Assembly: GCA_030429235.1 (NCBI GenBank) | Contig: JAUIDB010000026.1 | Location: forward strand, 1 to 61,151 | Reading direction: 5' to 3' | From: Thermoanaerobaculia bacterium | Lineage (GTDB): Bacteria; Acidobacteriota; Thermoanaerobaculia; Multivoradales; JAIOJS01 | Length of the DNA stretch: 61,151 nucleotides | Shown: piece by piece, positions 43,673 to 52,121 of the stretch | Position numbering within the stretch: position 1 is the first letter of the stretch | Layout: each line of letters starts with the position of its first letter | The notes under the pieces: generated by a model | The model's database searches: none | The model's input: only the letters and a program-made list of their open reading frames with translations | Told to the model about the DNA's origin: nothing | Translations under genes and position numbers: made by a program

Positions 43673-44371
43673 TTGAGTGAAGCGAGCTGTCCGAAGTGTG
43701 GTTTCGAACGCCCGGAAGGGGCCCTCGACTGTGGAGTGTGCGGCATCGTTTTCGCCCGCTATCGAGGGGCCGAGACGGAGCCGCCGCCGGCCGTGCCCGA
43801 AGCGGCTTCCTGGCCCGGGGCGGCGGATCCGGTGCTGGTTTCGCCAGACCCGCCACCCCCAGAGGCGCGAGCCGAGGAGCAAAATCCGTACGCGGCACCG
43901 CGAGCGCTCATCCTCGAACGGGACGTCGAACCGGCGACCGGGCAGGAACTGGCCGATCGTTCGACTCGCCTCGGGGCCGTACTCCTCAACATGCTGATCC
44001 TCTTCGCCCTGGTCATGGTCTTTGCCATGATGATCGGCTTTCTCGGCGAGGAACTGGCGGCGGTGGGCGTCGTTTTCATGGTGGTTGCCATGTTGGCGCT
44101 CCTGATCTACAACCTCGTTCTGCTCGATCGCTCGGGGCAGTCGATCGGTAAGAAGCTCCTGGGGATCAAGATCGTGCGCCTCAGCGGTGAGCGTGTTTCG
44201 CTCGGGCGTCTGATCCTCTTTCGGTGGTTGCCGGTGCAGCTGATCAGTGGCATCCCGGCTCTGGGAGCGGTCTTCGCACTGCTCAACGCAGGGTTCATCT
44301 TTCGAGATGATCATCGCTGTCTGCACGACCACATGGCCGATACGATCGTGGTGAAGGCGCCGAAGGTCTGA
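43673..44371 (+). CDS. zinc-ribbon and RDD domain membrane protein
   Basis: A 232-residue protein with an N-terminal zinc ribbon (CPKCGF...CGVCGIVF, four cysteines within the first 25 residues), a disordered Pro-rich stretch (about 32-75) and a C-terminal RDD domain (STRLGAVLLNMLILFALVM, YNLVLLDRSGQSIGKKLLGI, FRDDHRCLHDHMADT). The TTG at 43673 is chosen because AAGGAG lies 8 nt before it; GTG 43664 overlaps that site. It is the second RDD protein around the MoxR operon and follows DUF58 after 33 nt, so it is probably part of the same transcription unit. Confidence 0.85.
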   Translation: MSEASCPKCGFERPEGALDCGVCGIVFARYRGAETEPPPAVPEAASWPGAADPVLVSPDPPPPEARAEEQNPYAAPRALILERDVEPATGQELADRSTRLGAVLLNMLILFALVMVFAMMIGFLGEELAAVGVVFMVVAMLALLIYNLVLLDRSGQSIGKKLLGIKIVRLSGERVSLGRLILFRWLPVQLISGIPALGAVFALLNAGFIFRDDHRCLHDHMADTIVVKAPKV

Positions 44372-44382
44372 CCGCCCTGGCC

Positions 44383-45030
44383 GTGCGGCATCTCGTCGTC
44401 ACTCGGTTCGCGGTGCCCCGTAACGAGCCGGATACGCTGGACTGGTACCGAGATCCAGCCTGGATCGAACGGCGGTTGGAACTCTTCCGGCATTTCTTCG
44501 TGCCGAGTGTCCAGCCCACCGGCGTCCCCGCGGTCCTGCTCTGTGGATCCGCGGTGGCCGACCGCGTGGCGCAGCGACTGAGCGACCTGCCCTGGGTTCG
44601 GGTGGAGGTCCAGGACGACTGGCACGGCGGGTGGACCGCCGAACCCGACGTCACCTTGACTCGGCTCGACTCCGACGACGCCGTGCACGCGGGGTGGTTC
44701 GACGCCGTCGACCGCGCGCCGGCCTCGGCCCAGATCCTCCTGGTCCGCGAGCAGCTCCGCTTCGAACCCACCAGTGGCCGACTGCATCGGCTTCGTCGCC
44801 GCGAGCCCGGTCCTCTGGCCGCCTTCCGGGGCGGGGTCAATCCGTACTCGGTCGACCATCGGCACCTGGCGGCGCGACCGGATGCTCAGGTCCTGCCGGG
44901 GACCTGGTTGCTCCAGATCGTGCACGGAGGCAACGTCAAGAACCGCCGGCTGAAAGCCTGGCGTTTCGACCGTCGTGCACCGCGGGCGGAACTCGCTGCC
45001 TTTGGACAGGAAGCGGCGGCGCGTTCCTAG
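44383..45030 (+). CDS. putative rhamnosyltransferase-like protein
   Basis: A 215-residue protein resembling the putative rhamnosyltransferase family (GT-A-like fold). LVVTRFAVPR starts the domain, RRLELFRHFFVPSVQPTGV follows, and VTLTRLDSDDAVHAGWFDAV (about 89-108) contains the DxDD metal/nucleotide-sugar motif. The C-terminal part (VHGGNVKNRRLKAWRF) is usual for the family. The start is GTG at 44383, 11 nt after the RDD gene, so it may be co-transcribed. Sugar and acceptor are unknown. Confidence 0.72.
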   Translation: MRHLVVTRFAVPRNEPDTLDWYRDPAWIERRLELFRHFFVPSVQPTGVPAVLLCGSAVADRVAQRLSDLPWVRVEVQDDWHGGWTAEPDVTLTRLDSDDAVHAGWFDAVDRAPASAQILLVREQLRFEPTSGRLHRLRRREPGPLAAFRGGVNPYSVDHRHLAARPDAQVLPGTWLLQIVHGGNVKNRRLKAWRFDRRAPRAELAAFGQEAAARS

Positions 45031-45297
45031 TTGGCCCGGGGTTCTCCCGCCGTCGGGAAAGGGATAAGATCTCTCTGCCTTGAGTCGCCACCGCCAATAC
45101 CTGCTCTCGAAACCCGGCCGTGTGCTGCCGGGGATTCCGCGGTGGGCCGTCCCATTCCGCTGACGTCGTCCCCACCGACCCAGAACCGTACCGGTTCGTG
45201 CGGCGGCGCCGGCCGCCTGCTTCGCTCGAGCTACCGATCGGCCCCCGACGAGGGGCTCGTAGATTCTCGCCCATACCTATTCTGCTAAGGAGTCGCC

Positions 45298-45834
45298 ATG
45301 CCGCATCGCTATCCCCATCAAGTTGCCCTCCGCGACGGGCGTCCCGTCCTCCTGCGTCCCTTCGAACAACGGGACACGCAGGCGCTGTGGGAGTTTTTCC
45401 TGCGCCTTCCCGAGGACGTGCGCCGCTTCGCCTGGGACAACCTGGGAGATCGCAACCTGGTCGAGACCTGGGGGCACAACATCGACTACGGTCGGGTGTT
45501 CCCCCTGCTCGCTTTCGACGGGGACCGTATCGTGGCCGACGCCACGTTGCACCGCCGATCGCAGGGACCCTTGCGCCTGGTGGGCCGGATCAAGTGGTTG
45601 ATCGATCCCGAGTTCCGCAGCGCAGGATTGGGGACCGCTCTGATCACTCATCTGATCACGGCCGCGCGCCATGACGGTCTGCGCCATCTGACTTGCATGC
45701 TCATCTCGGACCTCGAGGCCGACGCGGTCGAGACTCTGACGGGGCTCGGCTTCGACAGTCTGGTGATTCCAGGCTATGGCGTGGATCCCGATGGGCAGGC
45801 CCACGATATGGTCAAACTCTGGACGCAACTCTGA
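45298..45834 (+). CDS. GNAT family N-acetyltransferase
   Basis: The 178-residue acetyltransferase has the GNAT order: VLLRPFEQRDTQALWEFFLRLP (beta1-alpha1), RLVGRIKWLIDPEFRSAGLGTALITHLI with the acetyl-CoA P-loop (R/Q-x-x-G-x-G/A as RSAGLG, about 107-112), and VETLTGLGFDSLVIPGYGVDPDGQAHDMVKLW. The similarity is to the ribosomal-protein/protein-lysine type, but the substrate is unknown. TAAGGAG lies 6 nt before the ATG. Its stop overlaps the start of the next gene (TGATG). Confidence 0.88.
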   Translation: MPHRYPHQVALRDGRPVLLRPFEQRDTQALWEFFLRLPEDVRRFAWDNLGDRNLVETWGHNIDYGRVFPLLAFDGDRIVADATLHRRSQGPLRLVGRIKWLIDPEFRSAGLGTALITHLITAARHDGLRHLTCMLISDLEADAVETLTGLGFDSLVIPGYGVDPDGQAHDMVKLWTQL

Positions 45835-46718
45835 TGCGTGGCGCCGGGATGTCGACGGGTTTCCCCCGCTTCCGGAGTGGGATGGCCGGCCTGGCTTGCG
45901 CGGTCGTGCTGGTCGTGGCCTGTGCCGCTCCCGAGGCCCCGGAGGTGGGCGCTGAAGAACCGCCGGCGCCGGCCGCGGCAGACCCGGCAGCCTTCGATCT
46001 CGCCGCCGCACAGCCCGTGGACCTGACCTGGCCGCTCGGTGAGAGCACGCTGTACTGGCCGAGTTCGCCCAGCGAGTTCGAGCTCGATCAGTTGAGCTTC
46101 GGAGAGGTCGAGGCCGGCTTCTTCTACGCCGCCAATCAGTTCAGCACGCCGGAACACGGCGGCACCCATCTCGATGCGCCCATCCACTTTGGCGAGGGTC
46201 GGAACTTCGTGCACGAGATCCCGGTGGGTCAGCTGATTCGGCCGGCGGTGGTCATCGACATGTCCGAATCGGCACAGGAGGACCCCGACTATCGGCTCAC
46301 CGTGGCCGACGTCGAAGCGTTCGAGGCGGAACACGGTCGCATCCCAACGGGATCGATGGCGCTTCTCTACACCGGCTGGTCCCATCGCTGGCCCGATCGC
46401 CTGCAGTACTTCGGGAGCGACGTGCCCGGGGATACCAGCAATCTGCACTTCCCTTCGTTCGGTCTCGAAGCCTCGCGGTTGCTGATCGAAGAGCGTGGGG
46501 TCGTGGTGCTGGGAGTCGATACCGCGAGTATCGACTACGGCCCCAGTACCGATTTCGTGGTGCACCGACTGGCGGCAGAACACGAAGTGCCGGGCTTGGA
46601 GAACCTGACGAATCTGGATCAACTGCCCGCGATGGGAGCCTGGGTCGTAGCGCTGCCGACCTCGATCGAGAACGGTTCGGGAGCGCCGGTTCGGGCCGTG
46701 GGGTTGGTCGCTCCCTGA
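45834..46718 (+). CDS. cyclase family (kynurenine-formamidase-like) lipoprotein
   Basis: About 294 residues: a lipoprotein signal (ACAVVLVVAC, lipid Cys at about 30), a Pro/Ala-rich spacer and then the cyclase/formamidase domain, VDLTWPLGESTLYWPSSP and the metal-binding motif STPEHGGTHLDAPIHF (H-x-G-T-H-x-D-x-P-x-H), later GSMALLYTGWSHRW and GVVVLGVDTASIDYGPS. Members hydrolyse N-formylkynurenine or cyclic amides with a metal. Being a lipoprotein, it should act outside the cytoplasm, which is unusual for a kynurenine formamidase, so the real substrate is open. The start overlaps the GNAT stop; ATG 45849 is an alternative. Confidence 0.85.
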   Translation: MRGAGMSTGFPRFRSGMAGLACAVVLVVACAAPEAPEVGAEEPPAPAAADPAAFDLAAAQPVDLTWPLGESTLYWPSSPSEFELDQLSFGEVEAGFFYAANQFSTPEHGGTHLDAPIHFGEGRNFVHEIPVGQLIRPAVVIDMSESAQEDPDYRLTVADVEAFEAEHGRIPTGSMALLYTGWSHRWPDRLQYFGSDVPGDTSNLHFPSFGLEASRLLIEERGVVVLGVDTASIDYGPSTDFVVHRLAAEHEVPGLENLTNLDQLPAMGAWVVALPTSIENGSGAPVRAVGLVAP

Positions 46719-46726
46719 GGTAGACC

Positions 46727-48730
46727 ATGCAGCTCGTACGGCTCGCTGCGGCAGCACTCAACCAGACGCCGCTCGACTGGGATGGCAACCGGGACCGGAT
46801 CGTGGCCGCCATCGCGGCGGCGCGAGAGCAGGAGGTGTCCCTGCTCTGCCTGCCGGAACTCTGCATCCCGGGATACGGGTGCGAAGATGCCTTCCTGGCC
46901 CCCTCCAACGAGGTGATGTCGTGGCGTGTGTTGGAGGAGATTCTGCCCGCCTGCCGTGGTCTGATCGTCTCGCTCGGACTGCCGGTGAGCTGGCGCCACG
47001 CCCTCTACAACTGTGCCGCGGTCGTGGTCGACGGTCAACTCGTGGGACTGGTCGCCAAGCAGCACCTCCCGGGCGACGGCCTGCATTACGAACCCCGGTG
47101 GTTCAAGCCCTGGCCCGACGATGCAGTGGCCGAAGTCGAGTGGTCCGGGGGCCGGATACCGATCGGGGATCTGCTGTTCGACTGCGGCGGAGTCGTGGTG
47201 GGGTTCGAAATTTGTGAGGACGCCTGGGTCGCCGGACGTCCCGGAAGGGAACTCTCCACCCAGGGGGTCGACGTCATTCTCAACCCCAGCGCGAGCCATT
47301 TCGCTTTCGACAAACAGGAGGTTCGGGAGCGCTACGTGCTCGAGGGTTCGCGCGCCTTCGGCGTGAGCTACGTGTACTCGAATCCGTTGGGGAACGAGGC
47401 GGGCCGTGCGATCTACGATGGCGGGACCCTGATCGCTTCCGGTGGCCGCCTACGGGCTCGGGGGCCTCGACTGGGGTTTGCCGAGGTCCAGGTGACGAGC
47501 GCGACGGTCGATGTCGAACTCAACCGGATGGCCCGATCTCGGCTGGCCAGCTATCGGCCCGAGTTCGACGACGAGGATCCTTCGCGTCGGGAGGTGGCCT
47601 TCGCTTGGCCGGAGGTGGGCGAGGTCGAGGAGAGCACACCGGCCGCCGCGGCGAGCTGGGAGACTGCATCCACGTTGAAGGAGGAGGAGTTCACCCGAGC
47701 CATCACTCTCGGCCTGTTCGACTACCTGCGCAAGAGCCGTTCCTATGGATTCGTGGTGTCGCTGTCGGGCGGAGCCGACTCGGCCGCGGTCGCCTGTCTG
47801 GTGCGTCTGGCGATCGATCGCGCCTGGCGGGAACTCGGGGGCGAGGTGCTGCGCCGGCGCCTGGACTACATTCCGGGCATGACGGAGGCGGTCACGCCCG
47901 ACCTCTTGGCGAGGCGGTTGTTGACCTGCTGCTACCAGGCCACCCGCAACAGCTCTGATACGACCCGGGAGGCGGCGCGGGCGGTGGCCACGGCGCTCGG
48001 CGCCCGCTTCCACGAACTCGACGTCGACCCCCTGGTCAGCGACTACGTCACCCTGGTCGAAGGGGCGCTGGATCGGCCGTTGACCTGGGAGCAGGACGAT
48101 CTGGCGCTGCAGAACATCCAGGCGCGGGTGCGAGCTCCCTCCGTCTGGCTCTTCGCCAATCTCGAGCGAAAGTTGCTGCTGGCTACCTCCAACCGCTCGG
48201 AGGCGGCGGTCGGCTACGCCACCATGGATGGCGACACGGCGGGCGGGCTATCGCCGATCGCCGGCATCGACAAGGACTTCCTGCGCCGCTGGCTGCGCTG
48301 GCTGGAAGCCACCGGACCCGAAGGGCTGGCACCGATCCCCGCGTTGGCGGCGGTCAATGCCCAACAGCCCACCGCCGAGCTGCGCCCTCCGGGGGAGGGA
48401 CAGACCGACGAAGGCGACCTGATGCCCTACGATCTACTGGACTTCATCGAGCGGGCGGCGATCCGGGACAAGCGGAGCCCGCGGACGGTGCACCGCCTGC
48501 TGCGAGAGCGGTTCCCGAGCTACACCGCGCCCCAGCTCCTGCTCTGGGTCGAGCGCTTCTTCCGGCTCTTCGCCCGGAATCAGTGGAAACGGGAACGCTA
48601 CGCCCCCTCCTTCCACGTCGACGACGAGAACCTCGATCCCAAGACCTGGTGTCGGTTCCCGATCCTGTCGGGCGGGTTCGAGCGCGAACTGCGCGAGCTG
48701 CGCGAGGAACTCGGGACGTCCGCCGAGTGA
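46727..48730 (+). CDS. nadE: glutamine-dependent NAD+ synthetase
   Basis: The 667-residue enzyme makes NAD from nicotinic acid adenine dinucleotide, using ammonia from glutamine. The N-terminal nitrilase domain has the triad Glu44 (CLPELCIPGY), Lys111 (VAKQHLPG) and Cys163 (FEICEDAW). The synthetase domain has the P-loop SGGADS (347-352), then LLATSNRSEAAVGYATMDGDTAGGLSPIAGIDKDFLR-type sequence around 483-520. Length fits the two-domain bacterial class. It starts 8 nt after the cyclase gene in the same direction. Confidence 0.96.
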   Translation: MQLVRLAAAALNQTPLDWDGNRDRIVAAIAAAREQEVSLLCLPELCIPGYGCEDAFLAPSNEVMSWRVLEEILPACRGLIVSLGLPVSWRHALYNCAAVVVDGQLVGLVAKQHLPGDGLHYEPRWFKPWPDDAVAEVEWSGGRIPIGDLLFDCGGVVVGFEICEDAWVAGRPGRELSTQGVDVILNPSASHFAFDKQEVRERYVLEGSRAFGVSYVYSNPLGNEAGRAIYDGGTLIASGGRLRARGPRLGFAEVQVTSATVDVELNRMARSRLASYRPEFDDEDPSRREVAFAWPEVGEVEESTPAAAASWETASTLKEEEFTRAITLGLFDYLRKSRSYGFVVSLSGGADSAAVACLVRLAIDRAWRELGGEVLRRRLDYIPGMTEAVTPDLLARRLLTCCYQATRNSSDTTREAARAVATALGARFHELDVDPLVSDYVTLVEGALDRPLTWEQDDLALQNIQARVRAPSVWLFANLERKLLLATSNRSEAAVGYATMDGDTAGGLSPIAGIDKDFLRRWLRWLEATGPEGLAPIPALAAVNAQQPTAELRPPGEGQTDEGDLMPYDLLDFIERAAIRDKRSPRTVHRLLRERFPSYTAPQLLLWVERFFRLFARNQWKRERYAPSFHVDDENLDPKTWCRFPILSGGFERELRELREELGTSAE

Positions 48731-48733
48731 AAC

Positions 48734-48763
48734 TTGACTGCTAAGAAATTAGCATGCTAAGAT
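48734..48763 (+). promoter_or_regulatory. promoter of the BlaI-M56 operon
   Basis: TTGACT (48734-48739) and TAAGAT (48758-48763) are separated by 18 bp. The spacer and the -10 are covered by two BlaI-like dyads, so binding would exclude RNA polymerase. Confidence 0.65.
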
Positions 48764-48769
48764 TTTAGC
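48740..48769. promoter_or_regulatory. double BlaI-type operator
   Basis: Two 14-bp dyads, GCTAAGAAATTAGC (48740-48753) and GCTAAGATTTTAGC (48756-48769), are separated by 2 bp. They share the arms GCTAA and TTAGC, and the junction TTAGCATGCTAA is itself a perfect 12-bp palindrome. Their AT-richness stands out in this GC-rich sequence. They overlap the promoter and lie 43 nt before the blaI-like start. Confidence 0.82.
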
Positions 48770-48812
48770 AGGCCGGCGGAGTGGACCGCGGTCGTCATCG
48801 GAGACTCGGAGC

Positions 48813-49223
48813 ATGAGTAGTAGATCCTCGAAGCTGAAGGACGCGGCGAAACCACTGAGCCGGCGCGAACGCGAGATCATGGATATCGTCTACCGCCAGG
48901 GCGGTGTGGCGGTCGCGGATGTGTTGCAGGAGCTGGTCGATCCCCCGAGCTACTCGGCGGTGCGGGCCCTGCTGCGAATCCTGGAGGAGAAGGGGCATCT
49001 GAAACATCGGCAGGAGGGCCCTCGTTATATCTATGAACCCACGACGCCGCGTACCGAGGCGCGGCGCTCGGCGCTCTCGCGCGTAGTTCGGACCTTCTTC
49101 GACGGATCGGTCGAAGGCACGGTGGCCGCGCTACTGGAGGACGACCTGTCCGAGGATGAACTCGATCGGCTGGCTGGTCTGGTCGAAGCGGCCCGAAACC
49201 AGGAAGAGGAGAACACACCATGA
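48813..49223 (+). CDS. BlaI/MecI/CopY family transcriptional repressor
   Basis: A 136-residue winged-helix repressor: LSRREREIMDIVYRQGGVAVADVLQEL, then YSAVRALLRILEEKGHLKHRQEGPRYIYEP (about residues 15-75) is the DNA-binding domain, and the C-terminal helices (VVRTFFDGSVEGTVAALLEDDLSEDELDRLAGLVE) form the dimer. BlaI proteins bind GC-poor dyads and are removed by a cognate M56 protease. The next gene, overlapping by 4 nt, encodes such a protease, and matching dyads lie in the promoter, so the three form a regulatory unit. Confidence 0.94.
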   Translation: MSSRSSKLKDAAKPLSRREREIMDIVYRQGGVAVADVLQELVDPPSYSAVRALLRILEEKGHLKHRQEGPRYIYEPTTPRTEARRSALSRVVRTFFDGSVEGTVAALLEDDLSEDELDRLAGLVEAARNQEEENTP

Positions 49224-52030
49224 TCGACGTCTTCGACTGGTTCTCGGCTGCTGAATCCGAGGCAGCACAACCGCTGTACCTCCTGGCTGAAGTCTGGCTT
49301 CGTGGTCTGTTGATCTTGTCGTTCGGTTTCGTCGCCGTGCGCTGGGCCCGAGGCACCTCCGCTGCGACCCGGCACACCCTGCTCGTGGCCACGCTCTCGA
49401 TGAGCCTGCTGGTCCCCGTGCTCTCCACCCTGGTGCCGTCCTGGTCCCTCGAGGTGCCTTGGCTTCCCGTGGTGGCTCCGCCCGAGGTCGCGACTTCGTT
49501 CGTCGACCAGGGTGGTGCCGTGGGATTGTCGTCCGCGGTACCGCAGTCCGGTCCCACGATTGAACTGGCTGGGGTGGTCGACCAGCGCGCTCCCGAGCGG
49601 CAGGCGACCGCTCCGCTCCCGCCGGTCTCGCTGGCCTCTGACGCGGAGGTCTCGAAAGGAAGCGAGACCTCTGCGGCTCGACCCGTCGCGGTCCCCGCCG
49701 TGGCGGCGGCCGAGCCTCGGGCCGCAAACCCCTTCGGTCTCGTGACGTGGATTCTCCTGTTTTGGGCCGGGGGGATCGCTCTGCGCTCGTACGGCCGGTT
49801 CCGAGCCCTCTGGGCCCGCAACCAACTGGCGCGCCAAGCACTTCCGGCGCCGCCCAATCTCGTGGCGACGATGAACGAGGTACGGGATCACCTGGGCATC
49901 GCTCGGCCCGTTCGGTTGCTGTGGAACGAATCGATCGACATCCCCGTGACCTGGGGAACGTGGCGACCGGTGGTTCTGCTTCCGGCCTCCGCTCGGGAGT
50001 GGGCGCCGCAGCGCCTGCGCCACATCCTGTTGCACGAGCTTTCCCACGTGCGCCGCCTGGACTCCCTGGTTCAGCATCTCGTCTGGCTGGTGGTCACGCT
50101 GCGCTGGATCGATCCGCTGGTCTGGTGGGCCGCCGCCGCGCTCCGCCGGGAAGCCGAACAGGCGTGTGACGACCGGGTGCTGCTGTCCGGGGGACGACCC
50201 GCTCAGTACGCCGGGCACCTGCTCGAGATCGCCCGCGGTGCCCGCTTTCGGGGGTTGGCAGCGGCGGTAGCCATGGCGCGTTCGCGGTCGGTTCTGTCGG
50301 AGCGGGTCGAGGCGATCCTCGATACGTCTCGGGAGCGTCGTCCCGCCGGCTGGGGCCGCCAACTGATCGCCTGGGCAGCAGTGGCCTCGCTGAGTGCGGC
50401 GATCGCTACCGCTGCGGTACGACCGGCCGAGGTTCCCCCCACTCCGCCAGAGCCCGCCGAGCCGGCCACGGCACCGAGCGTGGCGGAGCCGGTCATGTCT
50501 CCGTCCGGCGTGATGGTGCCCAGCCTGCCGTCTCCCGAGGCCCCGCCGACTCTGGCGGTAGCTCCCGTCGTGGCCTCCGCTCCAACTCCGGCCGCCCGTC
50601 CGTGGCCTGGGGCCGAACCCCGTCCCGAGCCCCGTCCCGAACCTCGGGTGGAACCGATGCCCGGTACTCTGCCCGAACCGCAAGTGGCCCCACAGGTGGA
50701 ACCGGTGCCGCAGCCCCTCGGTGAGCCCCGACCGGAGCCCCCGGCTCCGGTCACCGTCGAGCCGACGCCGGGCGTCGCGGTAGAACCAGTCGTGGCACCT
50801 AGGGCCCCCGATGGCGTGTCGATCGAACCGAGCATCGCACCGCAGGTCAGCTCGTCGTACGGCTCGAGAGCCGGCACGACGGTCGCCCCGAGCATCGACG
50901 CGGTCCCTTCGCCGAGTTGGTCTTACTTTCAGCCCGCCATCGATCGTGGGGAGTGCGAGCCCGGGTTCTTGCGCCGATCCCGGATGGGCGTTTCGACCGA
51001 GGTCGACGAGGCGGAGTGGACGGTGGAGATCACCCACGGGCATTGCCGTCTTCAGTTCGTGAAACAGGGAGAGATCACGTTCGCTGATGATGATCGCGGA
51101 ATCGACCGCCTCGCAGCGGGGGCGAGTCTCGTGGTAGAGGAACGCACGCGCGCCGGATCCCGGAGCCTCGAGATCACTCCGGACGGATCGGGTCGACCGT
51201 GCTTCGAGATGCGGATCGACGGTGAGTTGACCGATTCCGGGGAGGGGGAGCGTTGGCTGGCGAAGATCCTGCCCGAGCTCTATCGGCGCAGCGGTTTCCA
51301 GGCCGAAGAGCGGGTGACTCGCCTGCTGCGCCGTGGTGGCGTGGAGGGGGTTCTCGAGGAGCTTCCTCGGCTTTCGACCGACTACGTGGTGCGGCGTTAC
51401 GTCGCGGCCTTGCTGGAACAGTCGTCTCCCAGCTCGGAACAGTACCTGAGGATCTTCCGGGTGGTCGGCGGTTTTGACTCCGACTACGAGCGGGCGCAGG
51501 CTCTCCTGGCCGTGCGACCGGCATCCTTGGCCGACGCGCAGGTCCTCGATGGGTACCTGAGGGTGGCTCGCGGAATCGACTCCGACTACGAGTTGGGACG
51601 GACCCTCTCCTTCCCCTTGTCCCTCGGCCTTCCGCTCGGCGCGCAGCAGCGGGTCCTCGAGGTGGCGCAGTTCATCGATTCGGATTACGAACTGGCCCAG
51701 CTGTTGGTCCGCTTGCTGGAGGGGAGGGGGCGGGATGCCCTGGGACCGCCGCTGTACGAAGCCCTGCGTACCATCGACTCCGACTACGAACTTCGGCGCG
51801 CGCTGGTCGCCGCCACCCGGCTCCCCGGGACCGATCGCGAGGAACTCGGTACCCTCTTGCGGGTAGCCCAGAGCATCGAGAGCGACCACGAACTCGCCGA
51901 GTTCTTGGTCGGATTCGTCGAGCTTCACCCGATCGAAGGAGGGCTGGAACCTGCCTTCCGGGGGGCGCTGAGAAGTCTCGAGAGCGACTATCAGGCCTCG
52001 CGGGTCCGTACCGCGTGGGCCGGGCGCTGA
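49220..52030 (+). CDS. M56 family membrane metallopeptidase with C-terminal repeats
   Basis: A 936-residue BlaR1-type membrane protein. TM helices lie at about 25-42, 50-70, 173-195 and 388-408. The M56 zinc site is HELSH (272-276) with a downstream glutamate in REAEQACDDRVL (around 311). A long Pro-rich linker (about 412-550, PRPEPRPEPRPEPRVEP) leads to an extracytoplasmic beta-rich region and then seven 33-34-residue repeats (719 to the end). The beta-lactam-binding domain of BlaR1 is missing, so the signal must be different. On sensing it, the protease presumably cleaves the BlaI-type repressor encoded just upstream (ATGA overlap). Confidence 0.88.
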   Translation: MIDVFDWFSAAESEAAQPLYLLAEVWLRGLLILSFGFVAVRWARGTSAATRHTLLVATLSMSLLVPVLSTLVPSWSLEVPWLPVVAPPEVATSFVDQGGAVGLSSAVPQSGPTIELAGVVDQRAPERQATAPLPPVSLASDAEVSKGSETSAARPVAVPAVAAAEPRAANPFGLVTWILLFWAGGIALRSYGRFRALWARNQLARQALPAPPNLVATMNEVRDHLGIARPVRLLWNESIDIPVTWGTWRPVVLLPASAREWAPQRLRHILLHELSHVRRLDSLVQHLVWLVVTLRWIDPLVWWAAAALRREAEQACDDRVLLSGGRPAQYAGHLLEIARGARFRGLAAAVAMARSRSVLSERVEAILDTSRERRPAGWGRQLIAWAAVASLSAAIATAAVRPAEVPPTPPEPAEPATAPSVAEPVMSPSGVMVPSLPSPEAPPTLAVAPVVASAPTPAARPWPGAEPRPEPRPEPRVEPMPGTLPEPQVAPQVEPVPQPLGEPRPEPPAPVTVEPTPGVAVEPVVAPRAPDGVSIEPSIAPQVSSSYGSRAGTTVAPSIDAVPSPSWSYFQPAIDRGECEPGFLRRSRMGVSTEVDEAEWTVEITHGHCRLQFVKQGEITFADDDRGIDRLAAGASLVVEERTRAGSRSLEITPDGSGRPCFEMRIDGELTDSGEGERWLAKILPELYRRSGFQAEERVTRLLRRGGVEGVLEELPRLSTDYVVRRYVAALLEQSSPSSEQYLRIFRVVGGFDSDYERAQALLAVRPASLADAQVLDGYLRVARGIDSDYELGRTLSFPLSLGLPLGAQQRVLEVAQFIDSDYELAQLLVRLLEGRGRDALGPPLYEALRTIDSDYELRRALVAATRLPGTDREELGTLLRVAQSIESDHELAEFLVGFVELHPIEGGLEPAFRGALRSLESDYQASRVRTAWAGR
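51374..52027 (+). repeat. seven protein repeats of 33-34 residues in the M56 protein
   Basis: The core [I/F/L]-[D/E]-S-D-[Y/H]-E recurs at 51374 (degenerate, STDYV), 51476, 51578, 51677, 51776, 51878 and 51980. The spacing is 102, 102, 99, 99, 102 and 102 nt, that is 34 or 33 codons. Between cores are helical hydrophobic stretches (for example ELAQLLVRLLEG). The DNA itself is diverged, so the repeats are old and maintained at the protein level; the period suits an alpha-helical solenoid. Confidence 0.88.
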
Positions 52031-52121
52031 GCCGTTCGTCTGACGGTCGGGATCGGACTAAACTACGGGCCGATCGGAGGCCTCGGACCGAGGTCCCGGT
52101 AGCCTCGGAGCACGATCCCGC

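Noticed and set aside
45031-45297. Small gene between the rhamnosyltransferase-like and GNAT genes
   Set aside because: An 85-codon frame exists, but its product is low-complexity, it has no ribosome-binding site, and no family is recognised.
49031-51928. 965-codon open frame antisense to the M56 gene
   Set aside because: The sense strand encodes a clear M56 protease with regular repeats. The antisense product is low-complexity and Arg/Gly-rich.
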